Shown: positions 6,843 to 14,260 of the stretch, piece after piece
Layout: every line of letters starts with the position of its first letter
Numbering within the stretch: position 1 is the first letter of the stretch
Assembly: GCA_900757385.1 (NCBI GenBank)
Contig: CAAENO010000022.1
Location: 1-18,365, forward strand
Length of the DNA stretch: 18,365 nt
From: an uncultured Collinsella sp.
GTDB taxonomy: Bacteria; Actinomycetota; Coriobacteriia; Coriobacteriales; Coriobacteriaceae
Reading direction: 5' to 3'
Notes under the pieces: generated by a model
What the model was told of the DNA's origin: nothing
Seen by the model: only the letters and a program-made list of their open reading frames with translations
Database searches by the model: none
Made by a program: the position numbers and the translations under genes

Positions 6843-6878
6843 GTCTGCATCGGACGATGAAGGCTGGCTTCGTTATCC

Positions 6879-6916
6879 CAAAAAAACGGGGCAGACTCCA
6901 GTGCGGAGTCTGCCCC
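6879..6916 (-). terminator. rho-independent terminator of the pilus operon
   Basis: GGGGCAGACTCC (6888-6899) and GGAGTCTGCCCC (6905-6916) form a perfect 12-bp stem with a 5-nt loop. On the minus strand it is followed by a run of seven T (6886-6880) after one G. It lies about 100 nt past the stop codon of the LPLTG pilin, so the pilin operon should end here and the regulator and sortase need their own transcription. Confidence 0.92.
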
Positions 6917-7017
6917 GAAAAGAGAATGGCAAAGCAAGAACGTGGATGGACGAGAAAAGTGTCCGCAAGTCTCATGGCCATCACATCCCACCTGCCAAAG
7001 GGATGGGTGAGCGAGCG

Positions 7018-8697
7018 TTACTCCTGCTCGGACTCCTCAGCCTGCTTACGGCTGCGGATGAGGTGCGCCACGCCGATGCACAGCACCGCGCCACCAGCGA
7101 TCCAAGTGAAGGTCACGCCATTGAGACCGGTCAGCGGGAGGCCAACCTGCTTGGTATCGCCAACGGTGATGTTGAAGGTGCCGTCGGCGTTTATCTCTGT
7201 GCTATCTGCGGCCTGAAGCTTGTTGTCATCCTTCAATTCATTTGGGGTACCGATGATAATTTGATCCTGTTGTCCATTTGCTTGAAGCACGTAATCGACA
7301 TCCTTCAGTTTGGCGTCGAGATCGGTACCAAAATCAGGAGCAATCGTAAAGTCAAAGGAATTCACGGTCGTGTAGCCACCCTGGGGAGCTTCAACCTCCT
7401 CAACGGTATAGGTTCCGGTATCGAGGCCCTTGACCGTAAAGGTGCCGTCACCGGTGGTCTCAAACCGATACGGATCATTGCCGAGTTTTCCATCAGACTG
7501 AACGTACTTACCCGTTGAATCCTTATCATCCGCATTTTTAACCTTGATTGTGAACTTAGCACCATTGAGCGGGCGCTCGGTACCCAAGTCGACCTTGTTG
7601 ATCTTGAGGCCGTAGGTGTAGTCCCTGACAGTGTCGGGCACGGTCTGGCCATGGTCCGTGGTCATGGGGTTGTTGGAGTAGTAAAGCGTTACGGTGTTGG
7701 GATTGCCTTCTTTGTTGTTATCCAAGCCAACGACGGCACTCTCATTAATCTGCGCTGTATAGGAAACAACGATGCAGGAGTCCTTGGTGACGTCTTTGAC
7801 ATTCTTCAAGTTATTGCAGGTCCACGTCGTCTTGCTGCCATCGGCGGTCGGCGGGGTGAAATACGACGTAATGTCCTCACCGTTCTTATGTGCAAAATCA
7901 TCCTTCGCGGCATCCTTGCTCGGATACAGGTAGACCATGGCGCCCGTCTGCAGCGTCAGGCCCATGGAGATCTGGTCGGAGAACTGATAGAAATACGTGT
8001 CGTACTTATCGAAGTTCTCGGCAATGGTGCCGTAAAGGTTGTACGTCACGTTCTGGCCAATTTGGGAGTCGGCAGCATCGTACTCCCTACTGTCTTTATC
8101 GCTTACGATCTTCTTCTCAACGGTGGGGATGCCCGTTTTCTCAGTGATGTCAACGAGCTCGCTTCCCACGACAGTGAAAATGGGAGACGTGCCTGCCTCG
8201 CCAGCATCGATGGTGCTGGCATCAGTCACAAAGAGCCAGTAGCCGTGCTCAAGATTTGCAACCTTTTGGTTATTGGTTTTAACAGTGTTGGCAATGTCAT
8301 CTACAGCAGCGGCAATCTTGTACGCAACGGAATTGGAGTCAACGCGGGTTGTCTTACTGGTTTCCTTCACATTATTCGCGATCCAGTCCGCGGCGTCCTG
8401 GGCAGTCGTCCCCGTATAGGACTCATCCTCTTTCATGATGACGCCCTCGACAGCACCCTTCACCTCAGTGCTTGCCCACGTAATGTTGCTGACGTTTCCA
8501 TTGTTGTCAACATCAGCATTGAAAATCTGATAGCCCTTGAACTCGGTAGCGTTACCATCAACGTTCCTGATGGTCACCGAGCCATCCGCACCCGCCGCAA
8601 ACGCCATCGTGACCGGGGCCATCACGCCGCCGAAGCTCAACGCTGCTGCGAGGCCGGCGGTTACTGCCAGGCGTGCGATGTTCTTGCTCATGCTCAT
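7018..8697 (-). CDS. LPLTG-anchored, FimA-like isopeptide-forming pilin
   Basis: The 559-residue precursor is a surface pilin subunit for sortase polymerisation. It has a signal peptide at 1-35 (cut near AFA-A), an N-terminal domain with FKGYQIFN (53-60), a FimA D2-type domain at about 195-360 (YNLYGTIAENFDKYDTYFYQFSDQ region), a Cna-B/SpaA-type domain at about 364-450 with E-box YTVEEVEAPQGGY (candidate isopeptide Glu 434), and the sorting signal LPLTG (520-524), a hydrophobic helix and a short charged tail. VYLYPSK (255-261) is the nearest match to the pilin-motif lysine. The ATG at 8697 has GGAGGA 7-8 nt upstream; an earlier in-frame ATG does not. Last gene before a strong terminator, so a likely major shaft or base subunit; which one cannot be told from sequence. 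Confidence 0.93.
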   Translation of the reverse strand: MSMSKNIARLAVTAGLAAALSFGGVMAPVTMAFAAGADGSVTIRNVDGNATEFKGYQIFNADVDNNGNVSNITWASTEVKGAVEGVIMKEDESYTGTTAQDAADWIANNVKETSKTTRVDSNSVAYKIAAAVDDIANTVKTNNQKVANLEHGYWLFVTDASTIDAGEAGTSPIFTVVGSELVDITEKTGIPTVEKKIVSDKDSREYDAADSQIGQNVTYNLYGTIAENFDKYDTYFYQFSDQISMGLTLQTGAMVYLYPSKDAAKDDFAHKNGEDITSYFTPPTADGSKTTWTCNNLKNVKDVTKDSCIVVSYTAQINESAVVGLDNNKEGNPNTVTLYYSNNPMTTDHGQTVPDTVRDYTYGLKINKVDLGTERPLNGAKFTIKVKNADDKDSTGKYVQSDGKLGNDPYRFETTGDGTFTVKGLDTGTYTVEEVEAPQGGYTTVNSFDFTIAPDFGTDLDAKLKDVDYVLQANGQQDQIIIGTPNELKDDNKLQAADSTEINADGTFNITVGDTKQVGLPLTGLNGVTFTWIAGGAVLCIGVAHLIRSRKQAEESEQE

Positions 8698-8780
8698 CTT
8701 CTTTTCCTCCGTTTTCCGTTTGATTCCCATTCGATCGATCATCATCTGTCTGTGTCTTAGCATCTACTTCGCTACGTCTC

Positions 8781-8799
8781 GCCCCGCTCTCTGTGGGGC
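8781..8799 (-). other. intercistronic hairpin between the two pilin genes
   Basis: GCCCC (8781-8785) and GGGGC (8795-8799) can pair around a 9-nt loop, within the 108-nt gap between the MPSTG pilin stop and the LPLTG pilin start. No T-run follows, so it is not a full terminator. It could be an attenuating or mRNA-processing hairpin that sets subunit ratios. Confidence 0.35.
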
Positions 8800-8805
8800 T
8801 GCCAG

Positions 8806-10476
8806 CTACTCTTTATGGCTGCCACCTCCCCGCTTGACCAGGAGCGCGACCACGATGAGCGCGGCTCCGGCGACCGCTGCGGCGGCCGCGGCGTACATTG
8901 CCATATCGCCAGTCGAGGGCATAAAGCCTCCGGTGGTAATGCTAGGGGGTGTGCCGGTGGGCACGTTGATGAGCGACGCCTCCAGGCTGCCCGTCGACCC
9001 GTCCGCGCTGTCGGCGCGCAGGGGCGACTCGGCCGTGATGGTGAGTTTGGGCTTGGCGGCGGCCACCTGGTCGACGTCCAGGCCCTCGGCCTTGACCGTC
9101 ACGGAGCGCGTGCCCTCGAAGGCGGTGTAGCCCTTGGGCGCCTTGAGCTCGCGGACCTCCAGCTTGCCCGAGTCCACGCCCGAGACGGTCACGCGGCCGT
9201 CCTCGCCCGTGGTGACGGTGGCCTTGCCCTCCGCATCCCACGTGCCGTCGGCCGCCAGCGTGCGGCCGCGGTCGTCGGCGATGCTCAGGACCGCCCCGGC
9301 AAGCGGCTTGTCACCGTCGCTGCCGCGCTTGGTGAGCGCGAGATCCCAGGTGTAGGCGCACGCGTCGTCGCTCGGCGTGCGGGTGAAGCCGGCGTCGCCG
9401 GACTGGTCGGCAAAGGGAGAGCGCGGGTAGCGCAGGTAGGCCTCGTTGGGGTTGCCCTTCGCGATGCCGTGGTTGCATGCGCTGTTGAGCGGCGCATTGT
9501 ACACGGCGACCACGCGGGCGCCCGCGGCGAAGGCGTCGGCCCCGCCGAGCGCGGCGATCAGGTCGCCGGTGCGCACGGTGAAGGTCTTGCCGTCGACCGC
9601 TACCTTGGTGGCGCACTGGGCCGTGATATCGGTCCAGCCCTTCGCGGGCTCGGTGCCGGCGCGGCCGTCCTTGCCGGCCGAGACGGCGCCGAAGCCGCCG
9701 TCCGCGCCCGCCGCCACGTACACGCGCATGCTCGCGGCCACCTTGGAGGGATCGAGCCCCGCGCTCATGGTGTCGACGAACCGTACCGTGTAGGTGTCGT
9801 AGGCCGTGAGGCCCGCCGGGACCGTGGCAGAGAGGCGCCAGTACAGGTCGTCGGCGACCGTGGCGTCGGCGGCCTTCTGCCAGGCGGCGGCGCCGTCCTC
9901 CAGCACGTGCTTGGCGACCTTGGGGGTCGCCGCCTTGGGCTTGACGGTGACGGCGCTGCCGCCCACCAGGGCCATGATCGGCGCGGTGCCGGCCTCGCCC
10001 TGGGCGATGGCGTCGTCGTCGGCGACGATGAGCCAGTAGCCGCAGGGCAGCTCGGCCATCGTGCCCGCGTTAAGGGCCGCGAGCTCGGCGCCAGAGCTCT
10101 GGAGGGAACGAGCGAGCTGTGCGCTCAGCGCGCTCGTAAGGTGGGAATCGGAGTTGAGCCACTCGGCAGCTTCCTGCGCGGTGGTCTGGGAATTGGGCAT
10201 GCCGGCGCTGTGCAGCACAGGCAGTGCGGCGTCGCGCACGGCGTCGCTTGCCCAGGCAAGGTCGGTGAAGGTCTTGGCGTCGCTGCCGCCGTCGACGACG
10301 TTAACGCTAAAGATCTGGTAGGCGTCGTAGCTGCTCGCCACGGTGCCGCTCACCGTGATGGAACCGGTCGAGGTCGGAGCGGCCTGCGCGGATGCGGGGA
10401 ACACAACCGCGCAGGTGCCGATCAGGAGGGCAAGCAGCGCAAACAAGATCGGGAAGGAGCAAACTTTCTTATTCAC
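8806..10476 (-). CDS. MPSTG-anchored, FimA-like isopeptide-forming pilin
   Basis: The 556-residue precursor is a paralogue of the pilin at 7018-8697. It has a signal peptide (1 to about 30-33, ASAQAA), an N-terminal domain with YDAYQIFSV, a D2-type domain at about 185-350 (LTAYDTYTVRFVDTMSAGL), a Cna-B-type domain at about 377-462 with E-box LEVRELKAPKGY (Glu 443), then the unusual sorting motif MPSTG (519-523), a hydrophobic helix and a basic tail. I chose the GTG at 10476 because GGGAGGT lies 7 nt upstream and the signal peptide then starts with VNKK; it overlaps the adhesin stop by 8 nt. The longer frame upstream is shadow of the adhesin gene. No YPK-like pilin motif is visible at the matching place (MRVYVAAG). 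Its codons are markedly more GC-rich than those of both neighbours. Confidence 0.92.
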   Translation of the reverse strand: MNKKVCSFPILFALLALLIGTCAVVFPASAQAAPTSTGSITVSGTVASSYDAYQIFSVNVVDGGSDAKTFTDLAWASDAVRDAALPVLHSAGMPNSQTTAQEAAEWLNSDSHLTSALSAQLARSLQSSGAELAALNAGTMAELPCGYWLIVADDDAIAQGEAGTAPIMALVGGSAVTVKPKAATPKVAKHVLEDGAAAWQKAADATVADDLYWRLSATVPAGLTAYDTYTVRFVDTMSAGLDPSKVAASMRVYVAAGADGGFGAVSAGKDGRAGTEPAKGWTDITAQCATKVAVDGKTFTVRTGDLIAALGGADAFAAGARVVAVYNAPLNSACNHGIAKGNPNEAYLRYPRSPFADQSGDAGFTRTPSDDACAYTWDLALTKRGSDGDKPLAGAVLSIADDRGRTLAADGTWDAEGKATVTTGEDGRVTVSGVDSGKLEVRELKAPKGYTAFEGTRSVTVKAEGLDVDQVAAAKPKLTITAESPLRADSADGSTGSLEASLINVPTGTPPSITTGGFMPSTGDMAMYAAAAAAVAGAALIVVALLVKRGGGSHKE

Positions 10477-13400
10477 GACGCTTACCTCCCTTCGCATTCG
10501 CCTTGCGACGAATGTGCATCCAGGCCGCAGCAGCGCAAAGCACCGCCGCGCCGGCAAGGTACGTCAGAGTGACGCCCGACATACCAGAAAGGGGCAGAGT
10601 GGTGGAGTAGGTGTTGGTGAAGGTGGAGGCGGGAATGGCGTTGGGCGCGGCGTCCTTGCCGATGGCGTTACTCACGGTGTTGCCCATGTCGTCCTTCACC
10701 TGCGTGACCGTGGTGGAGGTGGTGAGGCCGGAGTACTTGCCAGTGGTCTCATCCATGACGGCCTTCACCGTGACGGCCACCTGGTACTCGGCCTTGGAGT
10801 AGCGAAGCTTGTCGATGGCACCGGTGGTAGGCGCGACCTCCTTCACCGTGTAGGTGTAGGTCTTGGCGCCAGTCGGGTTCGAATCGTCGATCTTGGCGAG
10901 GTACTTTTTGGAGAACGAGATACCGCCAAAGGATGCCACGATGTCGTTGACCTTGGTGGAGCCCGCTGCGGGAGCGACGGAAATAGTCGTCGGATCAAGC
11001 TTAGGTGCGCTATCGTTATTTGCCCCCGTAGCCTCGATGCTGAACTCGAACGGCACATATTTGTCTTTATCGCCCTTCGGCCAGTCCGTATTGCGAACAG
11101 ATTTGGTCACCGGGATCTTCACGGACGTAGTGGTAAGGGCGTCGGAAATGTAGACGTTGTTCCCGTCAATCGTCGGGCTCTTTCCCTCGGTCCACGTGAC
11201 GGAACCGTCCTCGTTGGACACCGTGAACTCATAAACCGTGGTGTTCAAGTTGTAGCCAAACGGAGCCTGGGTCTCAACAAGCGTGTACGTACCCGGCAGC
11301 AGACCCTCGAGCGTGAACTTGCCAGGCGCGGTGTCGGTGTCTGCCCACGTGGTATCGCTCGAAGTCGACTGGTCGCTCTCCCGGTCGATCACGGTCCAGG
11401 ACTGGTCGGCCGTACCATCGGCGTCCTTTTTCTTGGTGAGCTTCCACTCAGAACCAGGCAAAGGAGTGTGTTTTGTGTCGTCCTCCGCCACCTTGGTCCA
11501 AGACACCGTACCGGTGATCCTGGCGTTGGGAATGGCACCCGTGGGGTTATTCTCGAACGGAACATTTTTGCCGTTCTCATCCACGTAACCCTGAACGTAG
11601 TTCGGCTTCTCGCCAGTATTGTTCATAGTGGCATAGTAGATGGTGTCTGACTTCTGGTAGCCAGCCGGCGCCGTCTCCTCTTTGATGTAATACGTGAAGT
11701 AGTTGGTATCGTTGGAATTGCCGATGTTTGCCTTCTGGTTCAGATAGTTGAACTGAAGCTTGCCATCACCCGAAGCGTAATCATTTGCGCCACCGTCAGT
11801 CACCGTCACGATAGCGTCCTTGCCCGCGACAGCATTCTCGACAGAACCATAGATAGCCCACGAGGAACCAGGAAGCGACGTGTTGCCGTTCGCCGCATCG
11901 ACCTTGCTCCACGCAACGGCGGAGCCGTCGGGCGTATACGACCCAGACCACGGGAAGTTGTGACGCTCCTGATCCATATCGATGACGGAAGCCGAGTTAC
12001 CCTCACCAAATGCTGCGGCAACCTTCGGGCTGTTCATTGAGAAATCGACGCCCACATAAACGCGGCCGTTGGTAGTCACATGGTCGTCGAAACTTCCGTT
12101 GGGAACGAGAATCGATCCGATCATAGCCGCCGCAGGATCGTCGTCAGTCCACTTGGCACCGGTGGCTATGCCGCCGTATCCCCAGTCCGCGCGGTTTTCT
12201 CCCGCGATGCCGCCTCGAATGGTAAGGCTTTGCGTATCGACAAAGTTCCACATGATGGACTGGGAAGCCGTCGCGTATGCCTCGCCCAGCTCCTTGCCGG
12301 AATATTGAGTTTCGTAACCACGCGAAATCTCGGTACCGTTCCACCAAAAGCGCCAGCCATTGTGAAACTCAATATTCGAAGATCCGGTAACGTTCACAAC
12401 AACCGAGGCGCCCTTGGGAATGCCCTCGAATGCGAAATCAACGCCACGATAATACTCGTTGTTGTATGTATTGCTCAGCTGAGAAGCATCGATGGTGAAC
12501 ACCTGCTGCATAGAGGTGTTGTCGCCCTTAAACGTGATAAGACGCTCGCTATTCTTGAATTTCTTACCATTGAGCGACGTATCGGCGCAGTCCGAATATA
12601 TGGTCTTATACGACTCATCAAACACCAGGCCATAATTACAATCCGTCTTGTCGTACTTGTTGATTACGTAGTTGTTGTGATTGCTCGCGAAACCAACCTC
12701 GAGCGTGCCGGTATTTGCAAACGAGTTGAGCTGTTTCGATAGCTTCGAGAGGTACCCATCTTCACCGTTGTAGCTCGAATAATCGTTATTGTTGACATTA
12801 GTCAAATCAACAGTTTGATTGAACAGGTTGCTTTCCTGAGAGTTCATGCCCTCGTACCAATTACCCTGCGTTGTCACCACGGATTGGCGTTCATTGTTAT
12901 CGCGCCAGTATGTGATGGGGCCTGCGATCTGCGCAGTGTAGGCAAAGCCGGAAGGAGTCGCGCCCTCAGAAGATTTCTGCCGTCCGACCCAAGCGCCTTT
13001 CTTCCAAGCGCCAACGGTAGTCGTCTCCGGCGAGTCGCCGCTATAACCAACGCTCATCTTGGTGATCGCACTTTTAATTCCGGCCACCGCAAGCACGGTG
13101 CTGCCGGCGACAGGACGGAACTGGGAACCAAAACCAACGGTGCCAAAGCGGAAACCAGCACCAATTGATTGATAGGGCCAGCTCTCTTTGACTGGATTCA
13201 TGGCAAGCTTGCCACGGACCAAGGTAAGGCCCTCCGCCTCAGCGGCATATGAGCCGGTGGGGGCGTTCTTCGCATCAAGATTACTAGTGTCGCTCGGCTT
13301 ACCACCGATGTACATGTCGCGGCCGACGTAGGTGGCCACGCCGGGATCGGGGGTGGAGACATCGATATTCGTACCGATACCGATAGACGTGGGAACATAA

Positions 13401-13747
13401 ATTCCCTTCTCCACGGTGGCCGTCGCTCTCGCTGAAGCCGCATTCGCACTCTGAGCCTGCTCAGCACTATTTGAAGAGCCAGCCTCGCCGCCATTGGTCT
13501 CGTCGCTATTCTGGTTTTCGGCATCCTCGCTGGTGTTATCTACAGCAGCGGACTCACTTGAGGAACCCCCCCCCATTACAGTTTCCTCGGTAGAAACCGT
13601 CTGGGCATCGTTGGCAATGGCCTGCGAGATCGGGGGCATGACGAGCGACAGTACCAGGCTCAAAACGGAGGCTCCGCACAAAACGCCTGCCAGTACACGG
13701 CGCGTCGCTTTATTACTCTGCTTAGATTTGTCCGAATTCGCTTTCAT
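10469..13747 (-). CDS. large pilus adhesin (tip protein) with choice-of-anchor A, SpaA and FctA-like domains
   Basis: The 1092-residue precursor has a signal peptide (about 1-46), a low-complexity Ser/Glu/Asn/Ala linker (50-110), and a long domain at about 130-600. That domain shows choice-of-anchor A features: FTIDASQLSN, MWNFVDTQSLTIRGGIAG, SILVPNGSF and RHNFPW. Next come two SpaA/Cna-B domains with E-boxes EETAPAGY (about 611-735; candidate Glu 690) and YTLVETQAPFGY (about 746-842; Glu 825), an FctA-like domain (876-1048) and the sorting signal LPLSG (1051-1055) with helix and basic tail. The ATG at 13747 has GGAGGA 7 nt upstream. It is first in the operon, the usual place of the tip adhesin. 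A run of nine G (13566-13574) at codons 58-61, just after the signal peptide, is in frame here but is a likely slip site. Confidence 0.93.
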   Translation of the reverse strand: MKANSDKSKQSNKATRRVLAGVLCGASVLSLVLSLVMPPISQAIANDAQTVSTEETVMGGGSSSESAAVDNTSEDAENQNSDETNGGEAGSSNSAEQAQSANAASARATATVEKGIYVPTSIGIGTNIDVSTPDPGVATYVGRDMYIGGKPSDTSNLDAKNAPTGSYAAEAEGLTLVRGKLAMNPVKESWPYQSIGAGFRFGTVGFGSQFRPVAGSTVLAVAGIKSAITKMSVGYSGDSPETTTVGAWKKGAWVGRQKSSEGATPSGFAYTAQIAGPITYWRDNNERQSVVTTQGNWYEGMNSQESNLFNQTVDLTNVNNNDYSSYNGEDGYLSKLSKQLNSFANTGTLEVGFASNHNNYVINKYDKTDCNYGLVFDESYKTIYSDCADTSLNGKKFKNSERLITFKGDNTSMQQVFTIDASQLSNTYNNEYYRGVDFAFEGIPKGASVVVNVTGSSNIEFHNGWRFWWNGTEISRGYETQYSGKELGEAYATASQSIMWNFVDTQSLTIRGGIAGENRADWGYGGIATGAKWTDDDPAAAMIGSILVPNGSFDDHVTTNGRVYVGVDFSMNSPKVAAAFGEGNSASVIDMDQERHNFPWSGSYTPDGSAVAWSKVDAANGNTSLPGSSWAIYGSVENAVAGKDAIVTVTDGGANDYASGDGKLQFNYLNQKANIGNSNDTNYFTYYIKEETAPAGYQKSDTIYYATMNNTGEKPNYVQGYVDENGKNVPFENNPTGAIPNARITGTVSWTKVAEDDTKHTPLPGSEWKLTKKKDADGTADQSWTVIDRESDQSTSSDTTWADTDTAPGKFTLEGLLPGTYTLVETQAPFGYNLNTTVYEFTVSNEDGSVTWTEGKSPTIDGNNVYISDALTTTSVKIPVTKSVRNTDWPKGDKDKYVPFEFSIEATGANNDSAPKLDPTTISVAPAAGSTKVNDIVASFGGISFSKKYLAKIDDSNPTGAKTYTYTVKEVAPTTGAIDKLRYSKAEYQVAVTVKAVMDETTGKYSGLTTSTTVTQVKDDMGNTVSNAIGKDAAPNAIPASTFTNTYSTTLPLSGMSGVTLTYLAGAAVLCAAAAWMHIRRKANAKGGKRRE
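13566..13574 (-). repeat. G9 homopolymer in the adhesin coding sequence
   Basis: Nine C on the plus strand read as G9 on the coding strand, spanning the last base of Met58 to the second base of Gly61. Mononucleotide runs of this length are known slipped-strand sites in phase-variable surface genes. Loss or gain of one or two bases would shift the frame before all adhesin domains. Confidence 0.9.
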
Positions 13748-14217
13748 CGATGTCTCCTCCCCAAGAGACCGCGATCTTGCTCTTTCCCTATCAAGCTTGG
13801 ACGCGCAACCGATATTTGCGCGCGCTTAGTAATGGTATTGTACTTCTTGTTTAAACATCTATGTACTAGATTCTGACATTATTGTAGCAGTAATCCAGCG
13901 CTCTTGACATTTGCTCAAATTAATTGTTTTTTATTAACCTTAAATAAAACTAAATTGCTGGTAATTTAGCTATTGCTATTTTTTTATTCGCCAGCGTATT
14001 ATTTGTACAACATTTAACTCAAATGCAATAATGCTGTGAACGGTGGGCATTTAGCGGTGAGCGGTAGCACTAGCTTATATTACAGGCTACCTCATTAGCA
14101 ATCTGCGCGGATGTCGCGCCGCTAATTAATGATGTTCGCATATCTATATACACGAAACTAGAAGAATCTCGGCATCATAGGCAAAACCACCCAAACACTT
14201 GGCCGCGCTTAGGCAAC
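13748..14217. other. AT-rich, gene-free region upstream of the pilus operon
   Basis: About 470 bp without a supported gene. The stretch 13810-14170 is visibly far more AT-rich than the rest of the window, with A/T runs such as TTTTTTATTAACCTTAAATAAAA and weak hairpins (for example CTAAATT/AATTTAG at 13950-13969). It holds the adhesin ribosome site and a candidate promoter. Such regions often bind silencing proteins or act as long regulatory regions; here that is inference. Confidence 0.7.
13881..13909 (-). promoter_or_regulatory. candidate promoter of the pilus operon
   Basis: On the minus strand TGTCAA (13909-13904) is spaced 17 bp from TACAAT (13886-13881), which is preceded by TGC, an extended -10 pattern. 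It would give an mRNA leader of about 125 nt before the adhesin start. The -35 match to TTGACA is partial. Confidence 0.45.
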
Positions 14218-14247
14218 CACCACAAACGTACCCGCCCCTTTGTGGTG
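14218..14247. repeat. palindromic repeat family 1, copy 2 (diverged)
   Basis: CACCACAAA (14218-14226) and TTTGTGGTG (14239-14247) form an inverted repeat around CGTACCCGCCCC. It lies 13 nt beyond the stop codon of the HAD phosphatase gene. The arms match the other family 1 copies; the centre has drifted. Confidence 0.75.
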
Positions 14248-14260
14248 CTCTTCCCCGGTG

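Larger units (their letters stand above)
6589..6843. repeat. 255-bp direct repeat, copy B (truncated module)
   Basis: It matches copy A from the first base of TTTGCGTTTTC to ATGACGAACGAG, then similarity stops abruptly at 6843. The lost part in copy A carries the peptide's start codon, ribosome site and promoter region. Confidence 0.93.

Noticed and set aside
6700..7518. Plus-strand open frame of 272 codons over copy B and the pilin 3' end
   Set aside because: It runs through the small RNA, the operon terminator and the antisense strand of the pilin.
8815..10572. Plus-strand open frame of 585 codons across the MPSTG pilin
   Set aside because: It is the shadow of a clear pilin gene with very high GC at third positions; its translation is low-complexity Gly/Ala/Arg/His.
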